From: Zizania palustris
Taxonomy: Eukaryota > Streptophyta > Magnoliopsida > Poales > Poaceae
DNA: 64,000 nt
Assembly: GCA_019279435.1 (NCBI GenBank)
Contig: JAAALK010000081.1
Coordinates: 59,201,318 to 59,265,317, forward strand
Reading direction: 5' to 3'
Below the pieces are notes generated by a model. It was not told the origin of the DNA, made no database searches, and was given only the letters and a program-made list of their open reading frames with translations. Position 1 is the stretch's first letter; each line of letters begins with the position of its first letter. This document shows, piece by piece, positions 10,991 through 22,254 of this stretch. A program made the translations under genes and the position numbers.

Positions 10991-12331
10991 TGTTGACACG
11001 GAAACATGCCCCCGCACTTGGGTCAGTTCGACGATCCAAAAGTGTGCGTATACTTAGGGACAAGCCTAAGCGTGACGCAACACTGACGTCGCGTTCCGAC
11101 TACCCTTAGTCGTGATAAGGGGGGTGGAGTCGCCAGACAATCAGATCACATAAAATAATCCAATTAGCCGAAAGAAATATATTTAAACAGAATAGAGTCA
11201 GCAAACCGGTCGGAGCCTATCTGCTTTGAAGTCTGGTGCGAAGGGGTCACCGAAGGGTACCTTCGGTGTCTGGTGCGAAGTGTCCCGCCGAAGGGAGCTT
11301 CGGCTTTCGGACTGATCTGGCCAAAGATGGACTCCGAACGGATCTGGACGCGATGATCACCTCCGAACAGTGGGGTTCGGCGTGAGGTCTCTGATGCAGC
11401 AAACTACAAAATAATGACGCGAGGGCCGCGCGCGAGCGTAACTTCGTCCAGTGCGGAGTGCTATCTTGGAGAAGCATGTTGCGATGAAGTGTGCGGGCGA
11501 AGCCTGTTGCCGGAGCCTGCAGTACCGCCGAAGGGTGTCTTGGCGACCTCCGAAACTGATCTCTCAACTCCGGACACCTCCGACGAAGTAGCTCCGAACG
11601 TGGGAACCTGCAACAAAGAGAATTCGAAGTACCAATTCGGCTTGAGGACCGAATTTTGCTAAGTGCTGCACTAGTAGCGAAGGTAGCAATCTGTTACGCA
11701 GATTAGCGGATACTTCACAAGTGAAGTAACAAGGCGATAGCAATCTATTACGTAGACTAACAGATACTTCACAAGCGAAGTAACAAGGCGATAGCAATCT
11801 ATTACGTAGATTAACGAATACTTCACAAGCGAAGTAACAAGGGTTACCACTGTTCCGTAGTGGCCGGCGGAGGGCTTCCAGGTAAACCCACGAAGAGGTA
11901 CAAGAAAATAAAGGTAAAGTAAATATGATCAAAGCTAGGGCTTTGGTTTGGTTTGAGTTGGGGGGGGGGCTTCTACGCCGGCCTCGCCTCTCTACTTATA
12001 GGGGCCTAATTTTCGATCTAATCTGCTATTAACCCGGCCGGATAGAGATAAAAACTGATATGGAGTCGCATACAATTCCATCTCTGCCGAAGTGGGCTTC
12101 GGCCAGGCCTGTCGAGGCCTTCTCCTCGGGCCGAAGCTTCGGTGGCATGGGCCTCTGAAGGCTTCCCGACCAAAGCCCATGGGTTGGCTAGAGGCTCTCA
12201 GAGCCCATAGCTCATTGGACTTCGGCCCTGTAGGGCTTCGGACGGACCCTGGACATGTGTATTTTCGGCCCAAATCACCAAAATTGATATTTTGACAATC
12301 TAGCCATTAATGCCATTTTTTGCTATCAACA
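10991..12331 (-). repeat. 3' LTR of ArgGyp (1341 bp)
   Basis: It runs from TGTTGACACGG (plus-strand view) to GCTATCAACA. It contains three roughly 52-bp tandem units at about 11688-11850 (core AGCAATCTATTACGTAG) and a minus-strand TATA motif (CTATAAGTAG) near 11990-12003. The matching LTR is at 28988-30297. Confidence 0.92.
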
Positions 12332-12384
12332 CGGGCTGAAGACGATACCATCCATATCGGCTTTTCGACACTTTTATGATGTTT

Positions 12385-12760
12385 GCTACACACTTGGGAA
12401 ATACCTTTTCAAGTACCTACCGTTCAAAGCTCTTCAAAACCGCTCTCCCTGCAGGGATTCCAACGCGTATGCGTTGCCGGGAGCGATTTCGGCTATTTTA
12501 AAAGGACCTTCCCAACTAGGTGACCATTTACCAAACTTGGGACTCTTCGTGCCTAAGGGTAAAATCGTTTTCCACACCAAATCTCCTATTTGAAACGATT
12601 TTGGTTTAACCTTTTTATTGTAGGCTTTAGCTACTCTCTTCTTGTCTATTTATGTGGCTTCTAAAGCCCTTAGTCTTCCATCGGTCAATTCCTCTAAGGG
12701 GTCGGCCGACGCAAAACCTTGTCCTAATTTCTCTACTTCGCTAAAGTCCCCGATGGCTTT
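12385..12760 (-). pseudogene. Integrase C-terminal remnant of ArgGyp
   Basis: Read on the minus strand, this encodes the gypsy integrase tail: a lysine-rich stretch followed by FQIGDLVWKTILP, then KWSPSWEGPFKI. There is an in-frame TAG near 12650, a TGA near 12440 and further stops. Everything between the protease and this tail has been lost, so the copy could not replicate alone. Confidence 0.7.
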
Positions 12761-12905
12761 GGCGATACCGTCTTTACTAGACGAGACTTTAGCCAATCTA
12801 GATTACTCTTGCTAGACATGACTATTAATACAAAAATAGCCGTGCTACTCCAGCCGGCTTTACAGACACTGGTACAAACCGTCCTCTGGATACGCTAACA
12901 AAATC

Positions 12906-13253
12906 TTAATCCGAAAGATCTCTACCTGACAGACACTCTACTTTGTTATGGACGGTGTCAACCGATACATCGGCTAATGCTACTTGGGCCGAAGTATCCG
13001 CGGGAATGACCTCCACCTCATCGCCGTCCCACTGTATCAGGCACTGGTGTAGAGTAGAAGTAATGCAACAGTTCGCGTGAATCCAGTCGCGCCCGAGTAG
13101 TACGCTATAATTACCTTGTACGTCTATGACGAAAAATGCTGTTGGCAACGTCTTGTTGCCCACCGTCAACTCCATAGAGAGTACTCCCTTGGCCTCAGAG
13201 CTCTCGCCGTTGAAGCCATTGAGCATCAAGTTGGTCTTCTTCAGGTCATCCTC
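12906..13253 (-). pseudogene. Aspartic protease, 3' part, of ArgGyp
   Basis: This is the downstream half of the protease that begins at 26082-25640. It opens with DDLKKTNLMLNGF and includes VLLGRDWIHANCCI, a signature of Tat/Ogre-type plant proteases. The Tek insertion (duplication TCCTC, 13249-13253 and 25640-25644) split the gene; the frame matches on both sides. Downstream (12905-12780) the protease-RT linker continues with several stops. Confidence 0.75.
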
Positions 13254-16200
13254 TGTAGCGCCCCGATTTATCAAATCGAGACATTATTGAATTTCATAAG
13301 AAAAACAATAATACAAGAGGTTCATCATGCGACAACGTACATACGACAATATCCATGGTATGCAGACCATATTTATTACATCAAAGTTTTAGTAAAAACA
13401 GTAATAAAATAATTAAAAAGCAGCATGACGAACATCTCCTTCAGGATCTTTCTTCTCGACTGGGTCGCTACTCCAGACCGTCTTCATAATAAGCATCCTC
13501 TGTGGGGTCCAACGGGTGTGAGTACAAAAAGTACTCAACAAGCCACCGCAAATGCATGTAATAATGTAGGATAATAAACAAGGAAGGGTAATGGCTAACA
13601 TTGCGGAAAAGTACAATTTCAGTTATTCCATTTAGTGTAGTCACATTTTAATCATACGGAAAAGTAAACATGAACATCAACAACATCAACTAACTCGAGG
13701 AGTACGTTTTACCTCCTCGCACAACAGTCCTTACATGTCAATCCATCATGCACATACATATCCAAAGTAATCTAACTGGGGGATGTCACGCAACCCGCTC
13801 TTGACTGTGGGCTCGACTTTTCGAAAAGATTTAAGACTCTGATCAGAGATGTACTACTGTACCCACAAGGCACGCAATCATCCCAAACGAGATGACCCAT
13901 ACCACGGGAACTCATGCCAAAACCTCGGCATGAAATGCTCCAAGCGATAACCACCCGCTCTAGGTTTCGCCAGCGCGCCGGGCCGCATCCCGGCTAACGT
14001 CGCACCCCCTTTTGTGCCACATTGGTACAAGTCACTCGCAGGTGCTACTTGACCCATATCCAAATGGTGGCCTCGGTTTGGAACAATCCATACCTTAGTT
14101 AGGACTTACCCACTAGACTTGTGGTTAGTACGGAAGTGTATTGCAACGGATCCCTCAGACCGGTCCTTATAGTGCCCCGGGTGCTACCGACCAATGCCCT
14201 AGCTTGCACCCGGAACCCACCATGCATTCACTCACAACCACAACTCCAACACCGATAGAATTCCATAGATGAGAAACAATGGGGATCATATAGTAGAACC
14301 ATGTACTACGACTAATTTTTATCCTATAGCGAACGTGTCGATACATTGGACACTAGCTAATAACATTTATCATATGGTGACAAGGAGTTTAGGCTAGAGA
14401 GCATGGCTTGGGTTGCACATCAAGGTCGGGGGATCCTAAATAAATATATTGTAAGGGTTCATTTGACTAATGCATATATAACCTATGTGTTTTAGCGATA
14501 GTTTAATCAAACATGGGTTCAATATGCTCAAAAGATTGGTTTGGTGACTTGCCTTGATCAGCGAAAGGCGAGGGAGGGACTTCCGGGAAGTATTCCGGCT
14601 CCTCGGCGACGTCGTAGTCTTTTTGATATAGTAAAGTAAAATAAAATGAACACAATAAACAATATAACATTACATGATAAGCACATAGGTCAAAGTTGGT
14701 TTGATTAAAAATAAAATAAATTCAATTGTTAAGGTTATGTGATTTATTTCATAAATAAATTTTAAAAGAATTAAAGAGTTGTCCTTTTTAGAAAGGGGTG
14801 TTTAAATGTGATTATTGTCATATTAAGTTCTCAAATAAATTTGAAATGAAAAGTTCATGTTAATTTTAATGGTTTTCAGTACATGGACAGAAAGGAAATA
14901 AATATAAATTTTTCTAAAGTTTAAATATTTGAATTTATATTTTAACCCTAAAGGCATTTGAATATTCATTTGAATAAACATGAAATGTCCAAAGTAAACC
15001 TACTGTTTTTATTGCATAAACATGTAGAGAATAATATTATGAATTTTCTGAAATTGGAATGGCAATTTTTAGAGTTCAAATGCGCCAGATATGAATTTTA
15101 CAAGTTTTAAACCTTTTTTGGAATTTATTTTCAAATTTAAACCCTCTCGGGTCCACGGTGAGCCAGGCTCACGGTGAACCCTCGCACTGTGCGTGTGCGC
15201 CGGATCGATCTGGACCGTTGGATCCAGATCCAACGTGCGCAGGCGAGGCGGGGCGCTTAAGTGAAAACGAACGGCCAGGATTAAAACGTGCGAAAGGGTA
15301 CCACGTGGACGCATGAGATCGATCGCGGGTTTTAAATGGAAATGAACGCGCGAGATTAAAACGTAACGCTTTGACCAGATCCGACGGTGCGGATTAGATC
15401 GCGTACGTGGGCTCATACGCGCCATCCGATTGCGATCGCACGGTCGGGATCAGATCCGACACGGCATGGGTATGCGACCTGTGCCGGTCGTCTTCTCCGG
15501 CGACGGCGAGCGGGCCAGCGGCCACGGCGGGCGATGGCGGTCGGGTCTAAGGCCTAAAATGGAAAGAGAGTGCTACGGGGATCATGAGGGTACCCTTGCG
15601 GCGAAGGAAGGTCGACGGAGCGAGACCGGCGACGAGCAGGGGCGGCGAAGGTGTTTGGGTCCTTGGCGGCGACGGCGATCCGGCGGGGTTCGACGTCGAC
15701 GAAGGGGTGGCCGGGGTTGGTGTCGTCCTTGCGGTTGCAGCGGTGCGGTCGACGGGGACGGAGAAGGACTCCAGCGACGGCGAGCGACGGCTGAAGAGGG
15801 GGCAGAGGTGGTGCGCTAAAACTTGAGGTGAGGGCGTTCTGTGCGTTCTCGCAACGTGTAAGCATGGGGGTGAAATGCGGGTGGCCAGGGGGTTTAAATA
15901 GGGTCACTGGCGGGGGCAGAGTGGGCGCAATTGATGGTGGCCGAGGGTTAACGCATTTAAACGCTGGCGAGGTTCGGGTGGCATGCAAATTCATCGAACC
16001 GGGACGCAATCGGGCTGGGTTTAATGGGGGAAACGGTCACCGGAGCGCGGGGGTTTGAATGCCGAGCTTAATTCGGGGGAAGGGGGTCGGGAGCGACGGA
16101 TCCGAGGCGCATTATTGCATCGGCCGGCGAGGGGGGGATTTGGGGGCGGATCTCGCGGAGACGAAGGATCCGACAGGTGGGGGCCACCTGCCAGTGAGCG

Positions 16201-16639
16201 CGAACGAGCGAGGGAGGCAGCTGACTGGTGGGGCCATGGCGTCGGGCGCGCGCGCGAGGGGAGGCAGTCGGCGCCGACAGGTGGGGTCTGGCTGTCAGCC
16301 TAAGGCGAGCACGGGTGATGGGCTGGGCCGGCCGGGAGAGAGAGAAGGGAGGAGGAGGGCCCAATACTGTTTTAAAATATTTTCTGATTAAAAATAATTG
16401 CAGAAATTGGTTTAAAATAATAGGGCTACTTCCATGCTTGGTAAAAATTTATAAAATTCTCAAAAATATATTTTAGCCTTGGGAGTTTATACAAAAATTT
16501 TCAGCTCCTGGTTTGGTCCTTAACTCTATGTTGTAGTGCAAAAGGGTATAAAAGGATATTAAAGGTATTTTCAGAAATATAAAATCCAGGAAATTGAATT
16601 AAATAATATTTTTATTGTTTTGGAAATTGGGTTGTTACA
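13254..16639 (-). repeat. 3' LTR of Tek (3386 bp)
   Basis: It runs from TGTAGCGCCCC to GTTGTTACA in plus-strand view and matches 22255-25639. The right half (about 15140-16330) is GC-rich and open in several frames on both strands, giving long spurious ORFs shared by both LTR copies. None of these has a recognisable domain. Confidence 0.95.
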
Positions 16640-16655
16640 AACCTATCCCCCTTAC
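16640..16655 (-). other. Polypurine tract of Tek
   Basis: The minus strand reads GTAAGGGGGATAGGTT immediately before the 3' LTR start TGTAAC. It is the expected start site for plus-strand DNA synthesis. Confidence 0.7.
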
Positions 16656-16686
16656 AAAGAATCTCGTCCTCGAGATTGGAACGTTA

Positions 16687-19600
16687 CTAGAATAACTCGG
16701 GGTATTGGGCTTTTAGGTCGTCTTCCTTTTCCCATATTGCTTCTTCGGCGGGACGGTTGTTCCATTGAACCTTGCAGAAGCGAACTACACGACTTCTAGT
16801 TACCCTTTCCTTGGTTTCCAAGACCTTGATGGGTTTCTCTATGTAGGTCAAGTCCTCCTGGACGTTGAGCTGCTGAAGGTCGGCTTGCTCGGTGGGTACA
16901 CGGAGGCACTTTTTCAGCTGAGAGACATGGAACACATCATGAACTCCTACCAAGGATGGAGGCAGTTCAAGTTGATATGCCACTTCTCCTTGTCATCGGA
17001 GGATCTGGAAAGGTCCGACGTAGCGGGGTGCTAGCTTGCCTTTCATGTTGAACCTTTGAGTGCCACGGAGGGGAGTGACTCGGAGATAGACATAATCGCC
17101 CTCCTCAAAGGCTAGGTATCTTCGACGGTTGTCGGCATAGCTCTTCTGCCGGGATTGGGCTGCCTTCAATCGGTCTCTTATGATCTTGACCTTCTCTTCA
17201 GCTTCTCTCAATAGATCGGTCCCAAACAGTTGCGACTCTCCAGTTTGATCCCAGAGCAATGGCGTTCTGCACTTACGTCCGTAGAGTGCTTCGAACGGGG
17301 ACATTTGCAGGCTGGTTTGATAGCTGTTGTTGTAGGAGAACTCTGCATATGGTAAGTTCTTGTCCCACATTCCGCCAAAGTCTAGAGCGCAGGCTCTAAG
17401 CATATCTTCCAATATCTGGTTGACCCTTTCGGTTTGACCGTCGGTCTGTGGATGATAGGCGGTGCTAAAGTTCAGCCGGGTGCCGAGTTCTTCTTGAAGG
17501 TTCTTTCAAAACTTGGAGGTAAACTGACTCCCGCGGTCAGATACAATCTTCTTAGGAACTCCGTGAAGGCACACGATCCGGGTCATATACAACTCAGCCA
17601 ACTTGGCGACGGTGTGAGTTGTCTTGACTGGGACGAAGTGAGCTACCTTGGTGAGTCGGTCGACGATCACCCAGATAGAATCATGACCAGCTTGGGTCCT
17701 GGGCAGTCCCGTGATGAAGTCCATTCCTATCTCTTCCCACTTCCATTCAGGGACCTTGAGAGGTTGAAGAAGTCCGGCAGGCCTCTGATGCTCTGCCTTG
17801 ACTCGCCGGCATGTGTCGCACTTGGCCACATACTCAGCTATTTCTCTCTTCATGCTGACCCACCAATATTTTTCCTTCAGGTCTTGATTCATCTTTGTAC
17901 TCCCGGGATGGATGGAGTATAGAGTATCGTGGGCTTCTTGGAGGATGAGGGTCTTCAACTCAGGTTTGTCGGGTACGCAGATCCGGTTTCCGAACCAGAT
18001 GGTACCATGCTCGTCCTCGGAAAATCCGGGGGCTTTACCCTTCCTCATGTTCTGCTGGATCTCCAGGATGTTCGAGTCTTCCTTCTGCTTTTCTCGGATC
18101 TGGCCTATTAAGACAGGCCGAGACTCCAAGGCAGCGAGGTACGCTCGAGTGGTGATCCCTAGGTTTAGCCTTTCCATCTCCTTGTAAAGTAAAGGAGCTT
18201 GGTCCTGAATCATGATGGCATTGCAGTACCCTTTTCGACTAAGGGCATCTGCCACCACATTGGCCTTGCCTGGATGATAATGGATGCCCAAGTCATAATC
18301 CTTGATCAGTTCCAACCATCTCCTTTGCTTGAGATTCAGATCTGGTTGGGTGAATATGTACTTGAGGCTCTTGTGGTCGGTGAAGACCTCACACCGATTC
18401 CCCACAAGGTAATGTCTCCATATCTTCAAGGCATGAACCACGGCTGCTAATTCCAGATCATGGGTCGGGTAGTTCAGCTCATGCGGCCTTAGCTGTCGGG
18501 AGGCGTAAGATATCACTTCCCCTTCCTGCATTAAGACGCATCCCAATCCTTGACGAGAGGCATCACAGTAGACGTGGAGGTCTTTCCGGATGTCTGGCAG
18601 AGTCAGAATAGGAGCTGACACTAGCTTCTTCTTGAGGGTCTGGAAGCTTTCTTCGCAGTTGGGGGTCCATTCAAACTTTACTTCCTTCTGCAAAAGTCTG
18701 GTCATAGGCTTGGTGATCTTGGAAAAATTCTCGATGAACCAGCGGTAGTATCCGGTCAATCCGAGAAAACTCCGGATCTCAGTCACAGTCGTGGGCTGCA
18801 GCCAGTTGGTTACTGCTTCAACGGTGGTTGGGTCCACTGCTATCCCTCCGGCAGATATAACATGGCCGAGGAACCTCACCTCAGATGACCAAAATTCACA
18901 TTTGCTGTACTTGGCATACAGTTGCTGCTCCCTTAGCTTTCCGAGGGTCAGACGGAGGTGAGTTTCGTGTTCTTCCTTGGTCTTGGAGTAAACGAGGATA
19001 TCGTCGATGAATACCACGATGAACTTGTCCAAGAACTCCATGAATACATTGTTCATCATGTTCATGAAAAAGGCCGGGGCATTCGTGAGTCCGAACGACA
19101 TCACGGTGTACTCATAGAGTCCATAGCGGGAGGTGAAGGCAGTCTTGGGTATGTCTTCTTCTCTAATCCTCAATTGGTGATAACCTGACCTGAGGTCGAT
19201 CTTGGAAAACACCGAGGATCCTTTCAGCTGATCGAACAGGTCGTCGATCTGAGGCAATGGGTATTTGTTCTTGATGGTTACGTCGTTCAAGGCTCTATAG
19301 TCCACGCACATCCTCTTGGTCTTGTCCTTCTTCATGGCAAATATAACCGGTGCACCCCAGGGTGAGGTACTCGGTCGGATGTACCCTTTCTGCTCTAGGT
19401 CTTCGATGTTGCTCTTGACTTCGGCTAGTTCATTAGCGGACATCCGGTACGGACGCTTGGAGATTGGAGTGGTCCCAGGGACAAGTTCGATTCTGAATTC
19501 GATGTCCCGCTTGGGAGGCATTCTGGGTAGGTCTTCAGGGAATACGTCCGCGAACTCCTTGACTATGGGTACCTATTCAAGAGCTATCGAGCGAAGGGAT

Positions 19601-21150
19601 GCTCCGAGTGGTTTGCGACTGGTCATTCGAAAGGTGACGGCTGCGCCTTCAAGGTTGGTCACCATGACAGACTTGTTGGCACAGTCGATCACTCCCTTGT
19701 GCTTCATCAACCAATCCATCCCTAGTATAAGGTCGAGTCCGGTGCATTTTATGAGGACTGGCTCAGCCCGAAATAATACTCCTTGGATGTTGATCTGAAC
19801 CTTAGGGCTGTATAAGCGGGCTAAGGTCCTGTTGCCGAGAGTGGCAATCACCATGGGGATGGGTAGAGGGAGTACGTCCAGTTCGTTTGTTTTCACAAAA
19901 TCTTCCGAGACGAAGGAGTGTGTTGCTCCATAGTCAAATAATATTATGGCCGGTACGGAATTCACAGTAAACGTACCGAGCACGACTTCAGGAGCCTCCT
20001 GAGCTTCCTCCGCGCTGATGTGGTTGACGCGGGCACGAACCGCCTGGTTGGGTGCCACGCCTTGAGTCTGTTTGGGGTGAGGACACTGATGCGAATAGTG
20101 CCCTTCCTTGCGGCAGTTGAAGCAGACGACCGGCCTCCCTTGGCGATCCTTCAAGATCGGGGCCTTGGCGGCTGGTGTCGGCTGAGCGGCCGGAGCTGGT
20201 GGAGCGGGGTGAGGATGCTCGGCGTTGGATCCACCGGCGGTGTGAGGTGGCCTGTAGGCGGGCCAAGGATGGTAGATGGGCGCTGGTGGCGGAGGGACGA
20301 AGAGGGGCCTCTGAGAGTTCGCCTGCTGGTGCTTGAAGGTGATCATCTTCCTCTTCTTGAGGTCCAACCTGTTTTGCTCAGTCTCTTGGATGAGCGCTTT
20401 GTTGACCAGCCATTGGAAGTCGGCGTAGTCGGTGGCGATGAGCTGGATGGATAGCTCATCCTTAAGTCCCCGGAGGAACTTGGCTTGGCGGAGGGCGTCG
20501 GTGCGCACTTCCTCCGGTGCGTAGCGGGCGAGGCGATTGAACTCATGGAGGTACTCCATGACGGTCCTGTTGCCTTGTTGCAGGTCGCGGAACTCCTGCT
20601 GTTTCACCGCGATGACACCGGCGGGGACATGGGTGGCACAGAAGGCGATGGTGAACTCCGCCCAGGTCACCACGTGGTCCTCTGGCTGGGACTCACGATA
20701 GTTGTCCCACCATTCAGCGGCGGGACCTTGGAGCTGATGAGTGGCGAAGGCCACTCGCTCCCGGTCGGTGCAGGGGAGAAGGTCAAGCTTCTTTCCGATG
20801 GTGCGAAGCCAATCTCCGGCCTCCATCGGGTTGGTGGTGCTTGAGAAAATGGGCGGGCGCACGCGCAGAAACTCCGAGAGTTGCGGAGCGGGTGCGGGTG
20901 CTGGTGCGCGAGGGGCAGGCTCCCCGTTCTGCAGACGGTCCAACTAAGCTTGTTGGTGCTGCATCTGTGTGAGGAGGGCGGTGATCAGTTGGTTCTGATT
21001 CGCCATCATCTCCGCCAAAGTGGGGTGGTTGGCGGAGGGCGACCCAGACTGACGCGGGCCCGTTGCACCCCAGTTGGGTACAACACCCTCGGGCGCATCA
21101 CGGCTTCCTCCTGCTCCGTTGTTGGAGCCAGCGTTCTGGTGGTCGGCCAT
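16687..21150 (-). pseudogene. gag-pol: Tek gag-pol, one frame with four in-frame stops
   Basis: A single 1488-codon frame starts with MADHQNAGSNNG at 21150 and ends at 16687. Stops interrupt it at 20944-20946 (TAG), 19573-19575 (TAG), 17506-17508 (TGA, where family members have Trp) and 16993-16995 (TGA); no frameshift was found. In order: gag; CCHC knuckle CFNCRKEGHYSHQC about 343-356; protease with DYGA at about 406-409, where Ser or Thr is expected in place of Tyr; RT with FIDD near 715; RNase H (VYCDAS); integrase (HHCC finger, then GMDFITGL and VSDRGSQF); and a chromodomain in the last 60 residues (YIEKPIKVLETKERVTRSR...). Start choice: first in-frame Met ahead of the Gln-rich segment. 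Non-functional without readthrough. Confidence 0.92.
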
Positions 21151-21336
21151 CTTCTGAATATATGATATTGTAAGGCAAAAAGACGACAACACACTTAACG
21201 AGAATAGTTCATGCATATAAATTAAGTGGTAAAAATGTTCATTACAATCAAGTTCTTATTCTACCCACAACACACTCGTCGTGGGTAGCACCACATACAA
21301 AATTATGCTTTTTATTTAAATAGCGACTCCTAACGC

Positions 21337-22116
21337 CTACTCGCCACTGGAGGTGGTCTCCGTGCTCTCGGAACCACGAGTACGCGGCTCCAGAGGGATG
21401 GTGGGTTCGAGAAAATTCTCGATGATGGAGTCGGAGACGAGGCCGGGGCGTGGTGCAGGGGCGCTGGTGGAGGGTCTGGCGGGGGAGGGTCGTGGCGGGA
21501 TCCTCTTGGGGCGAGGGAGGGGCTCACGGATGGGCTTCTTCTTCCTTGGAAGAAGAGGAACCATCTTCGCAATATCCTTCTGCAGCTGCATGATCTTGCG
21601 CTGCAGCTCGCCATTCTGTTGGATAAAGTTCTTCGTTTCCTCACGAAGGAACTCAACCGCCTCATGGTGCTCATCGGCGTCGAGCACCGCCTCAGTATAG
21701 AGATCGTCCATAGCATGTAGAAGACGCGACTGCCGGGCCATGACCGGATCACGCACGGAGTGAACTCCGAGGTAGATGCTACGGTGGGATCCGGGAGTAT
21801 GCTTCGGCATAAGCCGGAAGGACGAATTCTGAAGACGATCATCGTAGATCATCCTCAGCTCCATGAGGGCTTGGAGAGCGACTCGTTGGCACGCGACGTC
21901 GAAAGTCGGGCCTCCAAGGGATGTGGTGTAGGGCGACAGGTGTTCTCCATAGCCGTGGACGGTGAGGGAGACGTCGCAAGGCCTGGCGAACTCGTTGGGG
22001 TACACTCCTTGGAATTCGGGTTCGAAGAGGAACCCGAGGAAGGTGAGCATCATACGGAGCTCCCGGACGAAGCCCTTGTAATGGCGGCAGTAGCTGTGCA
22101 CTTGGTATACTGGCAT
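21337..22116 (-). CDS. orf0 of Tek: extra sense ORF between 5' LTR and gag (259 aa)
   Basis: An uninterrupted ORF lies on the same strand as gag-pol, starting 123 bp inside the PBS and ending about 190 bp before gag. The N-terminal 140 residues look globular; residues about 150-190 (EAVEFLREETKNFIQQ...) form a probable coiled coil; the last 70 residues are Pro/Arg/Ser-rich. I recognise no catalytic domain. Extra ORFs upstream of gag have been described in rice elements such as RIRE3 and RIRE8 (from memory). It remains open although the neighbouring gag-pol carries four stops. Confidence 0.6.
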   Translation of the reverse strand: MPVYQVHSYCRHYKGFVRELRMMLTFLGFLFEPEFQGVYPNEFARPCDVSLTVHGYGEHLSPYTTSLGGPTFDVACQRVALQALMELRMIYDDRLQNSSFRLMPKHTPGSHRSIYLGVHSVRDPVMARQSRLLHAMDDLYTEAVLDADEHHEAVEFLREETKNFIQQNGELQRKIMQLQKDIAKMVPLLPRKKKPIREPLPRPKRIPPRPSPARPSTSAPAPRPGLVSDSIIENFLEPTIPLEPRTRGSESTETTSSGE

Positions 22117-22238
22117 CTACAAAACAACAAGTTGAATAAAATGGAGGAGAGGAACAAAGTTTATAAAGTAGATTTTCGAGAAATAATTTCCTGTGGCTAA
22201 TGGCTAGGCGGGTCTGTTTGGCTTCCTACAGTCGAGTC

Positions 22239-22251
22239 GGCTCTGATACCA
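22239..22251 (-). other. Primer-binding site of Tek (initiator tRNA-Met)
   Basis: The minus strand reads TGGTATCAGAGCC, complementary to the 3' end of plant initiator tRNA-Met, 3 nt from the 5' LTR end. It fixes the minus orientation. Confidence 0.9.
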
Positions 22252-22254
22252 TCT

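Noticed and set aside
11414..12295. Small ORFs in the ArgGyp LTR
   Set aside because: Both LTRs have them but with different stops and frames; they cover the 52-bp repeats and promoter region.
15430..16391. Cluster of long ORFs on both strands in the Tek LTRs (also 24482-25390)
   Set aside because: GC-rich LTR sequence open in several frames; no start context, domain or frame-specific conservation between the two LTR copies.
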